Of a stretch of DNA of 64,000 nt, positions 1 to 9,707 are shown piece by piece (the stretch's first letter is position 1; each line of letters starts with the position of its first letter). This stretch comes from Zygotorulaspora mrakii (taxonomy: Eukaryota; Ascomycota; Saccharomycetes; Saccharomycetales; Saccharomycetaceae). The notes below the pieces were generated by a model. That model was not told where the DNA came from, did no database searches, and saw nothing but the letters and a program-made list of their open reading frames with translations. The translations under genes and the position numbers were made by a program. The DNA lies in assembly GCF_013402915.1 (NCBI RefSeq), contig NC_050721.1, positions 372,001 to 436,000 of the forward strand. Reading direction: 5' to 3'.

Positions 1-253
1 TTGCTTGTAGCGCACCAATAGTAAAGGTGGCAGTCTTACCTGTACCTGATTGGGCCTGCGCAATAACATCCTTTCCAGATATTATTTGTGAGATTGCACG
101 CGACTGAATAGCAGAAGGAGCTTCAAACCCATATGAATAAATTCCTCGCAGCAAGTCATCTTTCAAGTTCATTGACTCAAAAGTCGGTGAGATTTTAAGT
201 TTTCTGGAAGTCTTGAACTTCAGTTTCGAATCCTCACTCCTGTCAAATGACAT
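1..253 (-). CDS. FAL1: FAL1, DEAD-box RNA helicase of the eIF4A type (N-terminal part only)
   Basis: The first 84 residues of a DEAD-box ATPase run leftwards off the window edge from an ATG at 253. In yeast Fal1 is the nucleolar eIF4AIII-like helicase needed for 18S rRNA maturation. Visible are the Q-motif region ([15 protein letters not shown] followed by GFEAPSAIQ, about residues 25-50) and the Walker A motif AQSGTGKT at 67-74. The N-terminus (MSFDR...KLKFKTS) is the Fal1 version, unlike translation factor eIF4A. It is divergent from DAS2 with about 160 bp between the two ATGs, the same FAL1-DAS2 neighbourhood as in S. cerevisiae. The DEAD, SAT and helicase C domains lie outside the window. 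Confidence 0.95.
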   Translation of the reverse strand, partial: MSFDRSEDSKLKFKTSRKLKISPTFESMNLKDDLLRGIYSYGFEAPSAIQSRAISQIISGKDVIAQAQSGTGKTATFTIGALQA

Positions 254-415
254 CCTGGCAGTTGCTTATATCACTTCTTGTCTTGGTCTTGTTGTGATAA
301 CAGCTCATCGCATTTGATCTAAGCATTCTGAAATTTTTTAAGTCATCGCGCCAAAATGATGGTGCCTTAAAACTGATAATGAATTCAAACAAAAGACAAG
401 GAGGGACAAACGGAG

Positions 416-1102
416 ATGCCAGGACATATTCGCCGTGTCATCGTAGCGATTGGAGGTGGGCACGCCACTGGTGTGATGGAAGCTGGCTTACAGATCAAAA
501 AGTCTCTGAACAAATTGTTCCCTTCCACTACTGTTACCATAATAGACTTGGATAGTAAAGCTACAACACCAATCCGGACATATACAAACAAAGACTACGA
601 TTTTGATCAAGTTTACGAGGGCTTAGTCAATACAGAATGTTTGGGAGATACAGCGCCTTCCGATGACTCTTCCCACGATTCTCTTGAGTTAGTCCTTTTG
701 TGTGGCTGTTATGCGCTTTTCGACCCTAAAATTAATAGTTTAACTCATCTAAAAGTATTTCTGGACAGTGATGGTGATACAAGGCTAATTAATTTAATAA
801 AGCTTAATAAAATATCTGATGGGGATCAATTGGCGGTCTTGATTGCGGAGTATATGGAGCATTTGCGCGTCGAGATGCAAAAGTATATTGCACCAACAAG
901 AGCAAATGCAGATCTGATCATACCTTGCTCGAACGATCTTACCGGCTATGCAATTATAACTGATGGTATAGTTAAAATTATGGAGGATATTAGAGGCAAT
1001 GGTGATTCTTCAAATGCCGCCTCAAAGCTATTCCCCCTTTTGGTAGACTTTGAAGCTGAAAGAATGGATGTGCAGAAGGAAAGGTATTACGACCTTTCGT
1101 AG
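416..1102 (+). CDS. DAS2: DAS2 (RRT3), uridine-kinase-like protein
   Basis: 228 residues, close to the S. cerevisiae protein in length and next to FAL1 as in that species. It belongs to the uridine kinase / phosphoribulokinase-like P-loop fold; the family member in yeast is a putative kinase linked to rDNA transcription phenotypes, and its substrate is not established. The N-terminus reads RRVIVAIGGGHATGV (residues 6-20), where a P-loop would be expected, but the GK[ST] lysine and serine/threonine are missing, so ATP binding may be altered or lost. The stretch LVLLCGCYALFDP (about residues 99-111) fits the Walker B-like strand of the fold. ATG at 416 is preceded by the short promoter shared with FAL1. 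Confidence 0.9.
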   Translation: MPGHIRRVIVAIGGGHATGVMEAGLQIKKSLNKLFPSTTVTIIDLDSKATTPIRTYTNKDYDFDQVYEGLVNTECLGDTAPSDDSSHDSLELVLLCGCYALFDPKINSLTHLKVFLDSDGDTRLINLIKLNKISDGDQLAVLIAEYMEHLRVEMQKYIAPTRANADLIIPCSNDLTGYAIITDGIVKIMEDIRGNGDSSNAASKLFPLLVDFEAERMDVQKERYYDLS

Positions 1103-1619
1103 CATTCATTTTTAAGCTTAATAGGTGTATAGTTCCCTTTTTATTCTAGTTGTGTACTGTTTTGATCTAGTTTAACACCCCTTGAAAGTCATCTCCGGAT
1201 AACAAAACTTAAACTACCACCGACATGCTTCGTAAAATACTTAAAAGACTAAGAAATCTATTTAAGGTACTGTTTCCATGCTATACTACCTGGGTTCTTT
1301 AACTGTTATTTTTGCATCACGAAGATACACACCAGGTCCTTAATTGAATAATAAACATGGATATAATAATAGTCGAACTATCATCATTGTTCTGCAGTTT
1401 CTTTGAGGATTGCCTTGTCATGGGTAGAAATTTCGATGACAAAGTACAAGTACTCGGAGTGACTGCCATGGAGTAAAATTATGCTCCTGTATTCTTTCCC
1501 TTTTTCATTGAGTAATTGGAAAATTACATGTTTCGAGGTTTAAGTTTCGGTCTCTGAAAAAGTTCACTTTTGTAAGGTAATATGAGATCCAAGTGATAAT
1601 CGGTGCGAGTACGTCAAGC
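1103..1619. other. intergenic region DAS2-TCM62
   Basis: About 520 bp of AT-rich sequence between two genes in tandem. It must hold the DAS2 3' end and the TCM62 promoter. I see no RNA gene, repeat or conserved coding fragment in it. Confidence 0.6.
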
Positions 1620-3338
1620 ATGCTCAAGCATGTTTTCAAGCCAACATATGCTTCACTCATCACGGTTCGGCGTATCAAAACGTTACATACACCTGTCTTT
1701 ACAACGGACAATAACTTCACCAAAAGCGCCCTTTTAGAAGGTGTACGACTACTAGATGATATTCTAAACTCTTCTTCTCATGAAAATACATTACTTTACA
1801 CCAGCAAATACATGTCGAAACCTCAGTTAATAACTTCAGAGAACCAGATACAAATGCAACATGTTATAAGAGAATTTTTGGATAGATGGCAGATTGAAGA
1901 GGCCTCAATGAACAGGTATCCAATTGACGTAAGGAAAAAATTAGGCAAAATAGGTTTACAGCTATATTTGGGTTGCAATGATATGAATCTTAGCCCCATC
2001 GGTACAACTTTAACACGTATATTAATGGAACAGTATAACAGATGTCCCGAAAGAGAGACCCTGGAAGGAATACAAAGATCCATAAATCTCGTACGAGCGA
2101 TATTGAAGCAAAACAAACTGATAATTAGAGACAAAAAAAGCATCAATGCTCTAGTAGAAAAAATGACAAATACAGAAAAAGATTGTGCAACACTGAGGCG
2201 TGCACTCCAAGCAGTGGATTATAAACTTGTTTCCGATGAAACAATAAGAATCGTGAAGGGTAGGAAAACTTTTGATGAGTTAGAACTGTCCAAGGGCTGG
2301 AGATTTCCTGCAGGCCTGTTTGACACAAACGAAGCGTATTCGCGGTCTATTGGGTTACCTGAAAAAAAGCTTATTGATGTCAGCGAAGATATGTTAGTGC
2401 TTGTTTTTGATGGTACTTTAAGAGATGCAAATAAAATTTTACCGACAATCAATTACGCATCAAAAATTGAAAAATCTTTGCTCCTAATTATAAATGGTGA
2501 TTGTGTAGGAGATGCATTGATGTCGATAACCATAAACAACAATAAGAACAAACGTAAAGGAAACAAAAGCAAGACTCTTATTATCAAATACAACTCGGCG
2601 GCTAATGGTAATCTATCCTTACAAGAGAATAATGATCTTATCAAATTTCTCAAACTTCCCAAGGGTTTCGGCAGCATTTACTCACCCGAATTCAGCTCCT
2701 ACGTTCCTAGTAAGATGTGCTCCGATCTTTATTACGGAAAGTTAGAATCGATCAAGGCAACAAACGGAGAGGCTTTTCTTTACAATTCAATGGACTGGAA
2801 AAACCAAGACTCTGAAAATAAGTTTCTCCAGGTTACTGTAACCCTACGCATTGGTGGTCATAGTGAGTTTGAGATCAATCACAGACGGGCTCATCTGGAT
2901 AACCTGATTAATAACATCTTGTGCGTAGGGCTGTCCGATGGGTTCGTCCCAACTTATGGAGTAGCATTAGCCAAGACAATTCCCTCGATTGATGCTCTCA
3001 AGAAGAATGAACGTAATCTCAAAGTCAGGGGAGCCTTAGATTCTTGCATTACAGCCTTTAGCGCCCCGATGGAGATCGCTATGAAGAATGCCTACGGCTA
3101 CAGCAGATTTGAGATCAGCAAAATAGTATCAGAAACCATTGAATCCCGAGACTTTTTAAGTGCAAAAATAGAGGCAGATTCTGCAGAGGTTCAAAACTTT
3201 GCAGATCTAGGTTTTCTGGAGCCTTGGAAGAAACTTGACCAATGTTTAGCCAACGTTTTGAGTTTTGTAAGACTTCTAGACAGCTGCCAATATATTGTCG
3301 CGCGGGTCTTTGAGAAACCAAAGAAAGGTGGCAAATAG
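1620..3338 (+). CDS. TCM62: TCM62, mitochondrial chaperonin-like assembly factor
   Basis: 572 residues when started at the ATG at 1620, which is the length I recall for S. cerevisiae Tcm62; the frame is open upstream to a GTG at 1593, but the ATG gives a typical basic mitochondrial presequence (MLKHVFKPTYASLITVRRIK). Tcm62 is a distant Hsp60/GroEL relative in the mitochondrial matrix needed to assemble succinate dehydrogenase and to keep matrix proteins folded under heat. The sequence is much diverged from GroEL, so I see no intact ATP-binding signature; the assignment rests on length, the presequence, the scattered chaperonin-like C-terminal part and position next to GCV1/QDR3 (YBR044C beside YBR043C in S. 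cerevisiae). Confidence 0.85.
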   Translation: MLKHVFKPTYASLITVRRIKTLHTPVFTTDNNFTKSALLEGVRLLDDILNSSSHENTLLYTSKYMSKPQLITSENQIQMQHVIREFLDRWQIEEASMNRYPIDVRKKLGKIGLQLYLGCNDMNLSPIGTTLTRILMEQYNRCPERETLEGIQRSINLVRAILKQNKLIIRDKKSINALVEKMTNTEKDCATLRRALQAVDYKLVSDETIRIVKGRKTFDELELSKGWRFPAGLFDTNEAYSRSIGLPEKKLIDVSEDMLVLVFDGTLRDANKILPTINYASKIEKSLLLIINGDCVGDALMSITINNNKNKRKGNKSKTLIIKYNSAANGNLSLQENNDLIKFLKLPKGFGSIYSPEFSSYVPSKMCSDLYYGKLESIKATNGEAFLYNSMDWKNQDSENKFLQVTVTLRIGGHSEFEINHRRAHLDNLINNILCVGLSDGFVPTYGVALAKTIPSIDALKKNERNLKVRGALDSCITAFSAPMEIAMKNAYGYSRFEISKIVSETIESRDFLSAKIEADSAEVQNFADLGFLEPWKKLDQCLANVLSFVRLLDSCQYIVARVFEKPKKGGK

Positions 3339-3670
3339 TCGGCACGAGATTCATAACCTAGGTAATAGACTATATCTTTAGGTGCGTGGAGAGTTATTCA
3401 CGCCATTTCTTGTATATATTTCAATCCATTTTGGATTATTGACTCCCCCAAAGTCCGGCTTCAGTCACTTTGTGACTTCTCGCACAAGATGATCTGACTT
3501 CGGCAAATCTAAATAAGATAAGATGCTTCTGACTGAAGCATTCTACAAACGATAGGAAAAGATATCTGATGCCTTTCTTATTTAAGCCTGATGTCCCTCT
3601 TAAAGTCTGCATCATTGTGTATTGACTGTTCAAGTAGAACTGGGCCAGCTGCTGAGTGAAACTTTCCAGA
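3339..3670. other. intergenic region TCM62-GCV1
   Basis: About 330 bp. It holds the GCV1 promoter with a Gcn4/Bas1-type TGACTC (listed separately) and related TGACT / AGTCA half-sites just downstream. No other feature is seen. Confidence 0.6.
3440..3445 (+). promoter_or_regulatory. TGACTC Gcn4/Bas1-type site before GCV1
   Basis: An exact TGACTC lies about 225 bp upstream of the GCV1 ATG. Gcn4 and Bas1 bind this core in the glycine-cleavage genes of S. cerevisiae. A six-base match alone is weak, but the position and gene fit. Confidence 0.45.
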
Positions 3671-4867
3671 ATGATAGCAAGATTTGTCATCAAGAGATTC
3701 AATTCGACTCAAGCTGCTTCTAGCTTGAAGAAAACTGCCCTTTACGATCTGCACGTTCAGTTGGGTGGTACAATGGTTCCATTTGCCGGTTATGCTATGC
3801 CTGTCCTGTATAATGGTCAAACGCATATTGAGTCGCACAATTGGACGCGGAATAATGCTGGGCTGTTTGATGTCTCTCACATGCTGCAGAGCAGACTTAC
3901 TGGTGCAGGCGCCACTGATTTTCTACACAAGGTAACTCCTACGGATTTCAGGTCCCTTCCAAGTGGTGATGGCACATTATCGGTTCTATTGAATGAGAAA
4001 GGTGGTATTGTTGATGACACATTGGTGACAAAGCAAGCTGAGAATGATTTTTATATAGTCACGAATGCGGGTTGCGTTGATAGGGATCTGCAGTTTTTGC
4101 AAGATGAACTTAAATCCTCTAAATATGATTGTTCTTGGGATGTTATTCAAGGTAGATCACTACTGGCTTTGCAAGGTCCACAGGCCCATGGCGTTTTGGA
4201 AGCATTGTTGAACAAAGGTGAAACAGTTGGGGACTTGTATTTTGGTTTGAGACGCACAAAGACATTATTCAACGGCGTTGAAATCGATGTTGCTAGATCC
4301 GGTTATACCGGAGAGGACGGATTTGAGATTAGTATACCTAACGAAAACGCTACTGAGTTTGCTCAACTGTTATTAGATAACCAAGTGACAAAACCCATCG
4401 GTTTAGCAGCAAGAGATAGTTTAAGATTGGAAGCTGGCATGTGCCTCTATGGCCATGAGCTAGATGAAACAATCACACCGATAGAGGCCGCATTGAACTG
4501 GGTCGTCTCCGCGGGCAGAAGAAATGTTGAGGCTGGCGCACTAAAATTCAATGGATACGATAAGATAATGCATCAGTTGAATAACAAATCTCACGAAAAG
4601 GTGCGCATAGCTTACGTTTATACAAAAAAGGGTCCAGCAGCTAGAACTGGATCCAAGATTTATCTGCCCGATGCTAAAACCGAAGTTGGTATAGTTACTT
4701 CCGGTAGTGCGTCACCAAGCTTGAATAACACGAATATTGGTCAAGGCTACGTCAAAAAGGGTCTTCATAAGAAGGGAACAGAATTACTAGTACAGGTAAG
4801 AAACAAGTTTTTCCCAATTCGTTTGGCCAAGATGCCGCTTGTACCAACAAATTACTATAAACACTGA
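3671..4867 (+). CDS. GCV1: GCV1, glycine cleavage system T protein (aminomethyltransferase)
   Basis: 398 residues from the ATG at 3671 (the frame is open to a GTG at 3656). The T protein transfers the methylene unit from aminomethylated lipoyl-H protein to tetrahydrofolate and releases ammonia in the mitochondrial matrix. The N-terminus MIARFVIKRFNSTQ is a mitochondrial presequence. After it come the GcvT hallmarks: LYDLHVQLGGTMVPFAGYAMP, the GLFDVSH motif (64-70), SGYTGEDGFE and GLAARDSLRLEAGMCLYG in the folate-binding domain, then the C-terminal barrel domain with GIVTSG and NIGQGYV. Length matches the S. cerevisiae protein (400). It lies in tandem after TCM62 and is not linked to other GCV genes. 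Confidence 0.97.
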   Translation: MIARFVIKRFNSTQAASSLKKTALYDLHVQLGGTMVPFAGYAMPVLYNGQTHIESHNWTRNNAGLFDVSHMLQSRLTGAGATDFLHKVTPTDFRSLPSGDGTLSVLLNEKGGIVDDTLVTKQAENDFYIVTNAGCVDRDLQFLQDELKSSKYDCSWDVIQGRSLLALQGPQAHGVLEALLNKGETVGDLYFGLRRTKTLFNGVEIDVARSGYTGEDGFEISIPNENATEFAQLLLDNQVTKPIGLAARDSLRLEAGMCLYGHELDETITPIEAALNWVVSAGRRNVEAGALKFNGYDKIMHQLNNKSHEKVRIAYVYTKKGPAARTGSKIYLPDAKTEVGIVTSGSASPSLNNTNIGQGYVKKGLHKKGTELLVQVRNKFFPIRLAKMPLVPTNYYKH

Positions 4868-6004
4868 ACTTATAAAATATATAATTTTGTAACGAGAAAG
4901 GTGGCTTTTCGGGATATTGCTGCAAAGTTTTGGCTCCTACTGTTCTAAAGTATTGTTCCACTTGAAAGAAAATTCTGCCCATCACCATTTTGGACAGCTT
5001 GGCGGCTAAAATAGGTTGAAAACTCATCCAATGGCTCTCAATATTTAATCCCGCGATTAAGTTAGTTTGAAAAAAATGGCTTGAATGCTTCGTTATTCAA
5101 AGGAAGGATAAATCTGACAGAAACACGCAAACAATGGATACGTGCAATAATGATGCCAGTAAGGACCTTAGAAAAATGCATGAAGCCACTGATGTAGTGT
5201 TGCTTTTGGTACGTCTATGTTGAAAGAGTGGACCATACCTTTAGACTCAGAGCCGCGCAGTATGTGGCCAAATAGATAGTCAATCCTTTGAAAATGGTTT
5301 GGTTACCGTAGATGTCGAGACATAAATCCAGCTTAATTTTTTTATCAATACTCCAAAAGCTGCATTGAAGCAGAATCGGCAATGATAGATGCCATAAAGA
5401 AATACGTTGCAGTCAAAGCTACATAAATGAACCAAGAGAGTAGCGTAATTTCAGGACCACATCATAAATGTAGTCACCAGGAAATGCACATGGGAGAAAA
5501 CAAAAACTGATACTTTTTTCATCACTTCACATTTAATTATGTGACAAACGCAACAGAACTTCACTAAACCAAGATACGGCCCATGATCGCTCTAAATGTG
5601 AGATGGTCAAAACAATGTAGACTCTAAGAAATATGTCATCACATAAGCAACAACAAAGTCACCTCAACATAATCATTCCAAAATTCATCAAAACCATCTC
5701 TCGTGTTAACATCGTGATATGAATCATAGGCGTGGCAAGTGTCGATACAAATGTGTTCTCTGTCCTGCCTTCTTCAATTGGTGTAGGTTACCGCATGACT
5801 TGATAAACTCGATTTTCATGTGCTTTTGTAACCTTTTTAAAGTTTCGCCAAGCGGACTTTACATCGCAAAAAAGCGGTTTTCTATATGATGATGACTCAC
5901 TAAAAGTAATGATAAGCACACATAACAGCGATTTCTTTCATTTCTCTATTTAAAAACGTCGGAATTACCTCTAAATCGAACCTGGTATTGAACACTAGGA
6001 GAAA
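4868..6004. other. intergenic region GCV1-QDR3 holding a gene relic
   Basis: A 1.1-kb gap between GCV1 and QDR3. About 5560-5830 carries a decayed APN1-like fragment on the minus strand (separate entry). The part at 4870-5550 has only short open frames that I cannot assign. The last 200 bp should hold the QDR3 promoter. Confidence 0.6.
5560..5830 (-). pseudogene. decayed endonuclease IV (APN1-like) fragment
   Basis: On the minus strand, 5764 down to 5639 reads open for about 41 codons and contains CIDTCHAYDSYHDV, followed by a GFDEFW block. Endonuclease IV enzymes (AP endonuclease Apn1/Nfo) have [VI]C[IF]DTCHxFAAGYD at this place, where the Asp and His bind zinc, followed by a FxxFW-like helix. 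About 50 bp beyond the stop, in another frame, a degraded version of the next family motif HLNDSKAPLG can be recognised (about 5569-5600, with a stop inside it), and weaker similarity precedes the first motif to about 5830. Frameshifts and stops are incompatible with a working gene. A functional APN1 is presumably elsewhere in the genome. I am fairly sure of the family, less of the exact borders. Confidence 0.65.
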
Positions 6005-8140
6005 ATGCCAGCAGATAGCATTCGCAGCGACTTAACGTGTGAGTCGGTCACGCATAGTGTAAAATCATATAAAGGACGTGGGCCTCACGACCAGTTAGAC
6101 GAATTTATGCCACCTCGAGTTCCTCAGACTGCACCTGATGCTCAGAGGAAGCATCGTAGTAAATCTGGTGATACAGAAATAATATCGATTGTATCCTCTA
6201 AAAGAGCAAGTATGCGTAGACTGAAGGACCCGGAGTACTTAGTTGTCAGAAGACAGCGAAGGGGTCTTTTTGCCCAATTGTCGCTGATACCAGAGCTCAA
6301 TGATGCCCGAGATTATCCAGAGAAGGTAAAAAAAATAATAGTGTTCATCATAGCTTTTTCCTCAATATTGGGACCAATGGGTACTTCAATTATCTTTCCA
6401 GCGATTGGACCAATAACGCAATCTTTCAATACGACCACAATCATGGTGAATGTTTCGGTTGGTGTTTATTCTTTGAGTATTGGGATATTTCCGCTGTGGT
6501 GGTCTTCGTTTTCTGAAATGCATGGAAGGAGAACTGTTTATATCATATCCTTCGCCATGCTATTTGTTTTCTGCATTGCAACGGCAGTCTCCCCTAATAT
6601 CAATGCTTTCATAATATTGAGAGTACTCTGTGGTGCCGCGTCAGCATCAGTGCAATCCGTGGGAGCAGGTACTATATCAGATCTGTACATCCCAGAAGAG
6701 AGAGGTAAAAATTTGGGGATTTATTATTTAGGCCCCCTTATGGCTCCTCTACTCTCACCCATTATTTCTTCGTTATTACTCACAAGATGGTCGTGGAGAT
6801 CTACTCAATGGTTCACGGTCATTCTTTCAGGCGTCGATGTACTATTAATTGTATTTTTTTTACCTGAGACCCTTAGAATACAAGATAACAAGAATGCTAT
6901 TGCGATGATGTTATTGTCGAGAATGAAGAAAGCTGAAGATAGTGTTGACATTAGTGAAGAAACAAGGACATATGATGCAGTAAGTGAGATGAACGCAGAT
7001 ACAGGCTTAAATCCCGATGAAAACCAGAGCAATAATTATTCATCAAATCACGATAATTTGCAAGAAGAGATACATTCAGACACATCTTCAACAAGCACAA
7101 ATCAATTTGATAATCATTCTAGACAGATTGACAAGGACATCGAAGGGCACCCAGATAATGAAGATAATGAATCGGAAATCAAAAAAATAATGACGGGCGC
7201 TAGTAGCATACGGGATTATCCTGCAATGAATCACAACATTGATGTGGGAGCCCCACAAATGTCTCGAATTCAATCTCATGATCCAAAATTGGAACTTCAA
7301 ATGAGAGAACACGATATAGCAAGAATGAAGACAAATATGGAGGAAGAATTGAACAGACTAGAGACGGCGAAGACAAATATCTCAAAAAAAAGTGGCTTAG
7401 AAAACCGTTCTACCAAGTCTCAATGCATAAGACATGCGCTGTATATTTATTTCTTAAGGCCGATGAAATCAGTTTACTTTTTAAAATATCCACCAGTGTC
7501 ATTAGCTATCACATTTTCTGCAATATCTTTTGCAGTATTATACTTCGTCAACATGACAATCGAGTACGATTATTCAAGACCGCCTTACAATTTTAAACCA
7601 TTATACGTTGGTTTACTCTATATTCCAAATTCAGTAACATATATCTTTGCATCCATCTATGGAGGAAAATGGGTAGATGCGCTTTTGAAAAATTACAAAG
7701 TCAAACATGGAATACTGGCACCAGAAGCCCGTATATCATGGAATGTGGTCACAGCACTAGTATCCTTCCCAATCTCGTTGCTTATTTTCGGATGGTGCCT
7801 TGGCAAGCACTGCCATTGGGTAACACCTCTCATAGGAACGGCTCTATTTGGGTATGCATCAATGATGATTATCGGAGCAACAGTTTCATATATTGTGGAT
7901 TCTTTGCCTGGAAGAGGTGCAACAGGTGTTGCATTGAACAACTTGATCAGGCAAACATTAGCTGCAGTGGCTATTTTTGTGACTGAGCCAATGCTGACAG
8001 GAATGGGGACAGGATGGGCCTTTACAATGCTCACATTTATTATCATGGCAGCTAGTGGCGTCCTGATTTTCTTGAAGAAAAACGGTGAATACTGGAGAGA
8101 AAACTATGATTTAAAAGCGCTTTATGATCAAGTAGAGTAG
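6005..8140 (+). CDS. QDR3: QDR3, DHA1-family multidrug/polyamine H+ antiporter
   Basis: 711 residues; a 12-span major facilitator of the drug:H+ antiporter-1 family in the plasma membrane. Qdr3 exports quinidine, barbital and polyamines, and its relatives move dityrosine precursors. The cytosolic N-tail (about 105 residues, basic, with SS/KR clusters) is followed by the first membrane block, about residues 108-290, with the MFS loop signature around SEMHGRRTVYI and a GLY-like ISDLYIPEERGKNLG segment. A very long, acidic, Asn/Ser-rich cytosolic loop of about 180 residues (roughly 294-475) separates it from the second six spans. Such a long middle loop is typical of this subgroup. Its place next to CST26 and FAT1 matches YBR043C. 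DTR1 is the main alternative; synteny favours QDR3. Confidence 0.9.
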   Translation: MPADSIRSDLTCESVTHSVKSYKGRGPHDQLDEFMPPRVPQTAPDAQRKHRSKSGDTEIISIVSSKRASMRRLKDPEYLVVRRQRRGLFAQLSLIPELNDARDYPEKVKKIIVFIIAFSSILGPMGTSIIFPAIGPITQSFNTTTIMVNVSVGVYSLSIGIFPLWWSSFSEMHGRRTVYIISFAMLFVFCIATAVSPNINAFIILRVLCGAASASVQSVGAGTISDLYIPEERGKNLGIYYLGPLMAPLLSPIISSLLLTRWSWRSTQWFTVILSGVDVLLIVFFLPETLRIQDNKNAIAMMLLSRMKKAEDSVDISEETRTYDAVSEMNADTGLNPDENQSNNYSSNHDNLQEEIHSDTSSTSTNQFDNHSRQIDKDIEGHPDNEDNESEIKKIMTGASSIRDYPAMNHNIDVGAPQMSRIQSHDPKLELQMREHDIARMKTNMEEELNRLETAKTNISKKSGLENRSTKSQCIRHALYIYFLRPMKSVYFLKYPPVSLAITFSAISFAVLYFVNMTIEYDYSRPPYNFKPLYVGLLYIPNSVTYIFASIYGGKWVDALLKNYKVKHGILAPEARISWNVVTALVSFPISLLIFGWCLGKHCHWVTPLIGTALFGYASMMIIGATVSYIVDSLPGRGATGVALNNLIRQTLAAVAIFVTEPMLTGMGTGWAFTMLTFIIMAASGVLIFLKKNGEYWRENYDLKALYDQVE

Positions 8141-8413
8141 TATATGTAGCATTTAACTCATCAGGAAATACTTCCCCATACATTTAAAGTTGAATAACAG
8201 AGTGTTTAGTGGATCCTTTTTTTTTTTAGTTTTTCAACCGCACTGACACCATCATCAACTGACCGCGGAGGTAATCTTATATTTAAGAAGATGAAAATAT
8301 AGATCTTGCTTGATACGTCACATTCGAGACAAGAAATAACGATTCAGAGTGTTGAGAATACCTTACTGCCACTTTTGCGGGGTACTTCTTTTGAGAGTAT
8401 TGATTGTGATTGA

Positions 8414-9610
8414 ATGATGGGGCTGGGTGAAAACCTCTTTAAGATATGGAGGATCGCACTAATGGTAATGTCAGTTGCACTTTTACTTTATGGAGTTACT
8501 TCATTAGTAGTTACTCAGATCATATTCAAACTATTCTGTGTAAATAACTCCGTCAAGCTACAGCATGGAATCAACCTAACAAAGAGATCTTTCATTTCGT
8601 TATTGATCTCGATTTTGGTCATGGTGGCTCCTTCCTCTGTAAGAATTACCACAGATAATACATCAATATCCAAGGGCACATTCTTTAAGTCGAATGGTAA
8701 TATAAAATCAACATTAAAGAAAAGGAACATTATTTTTGCTAATCATCAAATTTACACGGACTGGGTATTTCTTTGGTGGCTCTCTTCAACTTCCAATTTG
8801 GCCGGGAACATTTTCATTATACTGAAGAAATCACTGGAATCGATTCCAGTATTCGGTTATGGTATGAAAAACTATAAATTTATCTTTCTGAGTAGAAAGT
8901 GGGCACAGGATGAGATTGCTTTACATAATGGGCTTGGAAGCATCGATGCTGATTCCAGAGGCGAAGGGCCGCTATCAAACAAGAAACCGATCCATTCCGA
9001 TCCCGATGGTAAACTTTATTGGAATACAGCTGATGTAGATAAATCTCAATATCATTGGCCATATAGCTTGATTTTGTTTCCCGAGGGTACCAATTTGAGT
9101 GCTAACACTAGACAGAAGAGTGCGGCATATGCTGCAAAGACTGACAAAGTGCCCTTTCAAAATGTTCTCTTACCGCATATAACTGGATTGAGAACTGCTA
9201 TTCAATTGCTGAAGCCTAGTCTTGAGGCTGTATACGACATCACAATTGGTTACTCCGGCGTAAAAAAGGAAGAATATGGGGAATTAGTATATAGGCTGCC
9301 AAATATATTCATCAAAGGGAAAAGTCCTAAGCTTGTGGACATGCATATAAGAGCATTCAATGTTACTGATATACCTTGTGATGATGAGGAGGAATTCACA
9401 AAATGGCTATACAATGTTTGGCAAGAAAAGGATGATCTGATGGAGACGTATTATAAAAAGGGCTCCTTTGATCTAGACCCTGAATTAGATCATTCTGTAA
9501 TGGGAAAATTTGAAATGAGTCCTCTACCATTCCTATTTACGTCTTTATTTCCGGCGATTTTCTTCTCGGCATTATTTGGCGTTGCATATTTATTATTTAT
9601 CAAGAGGTAA
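8414..9610 (+). CDS. CST26: CST26 / YDR018C-type lysophospholipid acyltransferase
   Basis: 398 residues, a PlsC-family membrane acyltransferase. S. cerevisiae has two duplicates, CST26 (YBR042C) and YDR018C; only one is here, between the QDR3 and FAT1 orthologues. Cst26 puts stearoyl chains on the sn-1 position of phosphatidylinositol. Two hydrophobic N-terminal segments (about 12-35 and 55-75) precede the catalytic motif NHQIYTD (110-116, the NHxxxxD box), and the glycerol-phosphate-binding block FPEGT sits at 222-226. A final hydrophobic segment (about 375-395) ends in the basic tail IKR, so the enzyme is probably anchored in the ER or lipid droplets. The gene converges on FAT1 with under 100 bp between stops. 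Preceding ATG is the first of two adjacent ones. Confidence 0.92.
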   Translation: MMGLGENLFKIWRIALMVMSVALLLYGVTSLVVTQIIFKLFCVNNSVKLQHGINLTKRSFISLLISILVMVAPSSVRITTDNTSISKGTFFKSNGNIKSTLKKRNIIFANHQIYTDWVFLWWLSSTSNLAGNIFIILKKSLESIPVFGYGMKNYKFIFLSRKWAQDEIALHNGLGSIDADSRGEGPLSNKKPIHSDPDGKLYWNTADVDKSQYHWPYSLILFPEGTNLSANTRQKSAAYAAKTDKVPFQNVLLPHITGLRTAIQLLKPSLEAVYDITIGYSGVKKEEYGELVYRLPNIFIKGKSPKLVDMHIRAFNVTDIPCDDEEEFTKWLYNVWQEKDDLMETYYKKGSFDLDPELDHSVMGKFEMSPLPFLFTSLFPAIFFSALFGVAYLLFIKR

Positions 9611-9707
9611 AAGAGAACACATATTGATATAAAGATACAAAAAAAAGGATCATGTGTAGCATTTCGATATTCCATTTAACTTTTTTTGACTCCTATCGTC
9701 ATTTTGC

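Noticed and set aside
5080..5440. A second gene relic on the minus strand next to the APN1-like fragment
   Set aside because: A 46-codon open stretch (near 5225-5365) looked membrane-protein-like, but its length is expected by chance and I could not tie it to any family.
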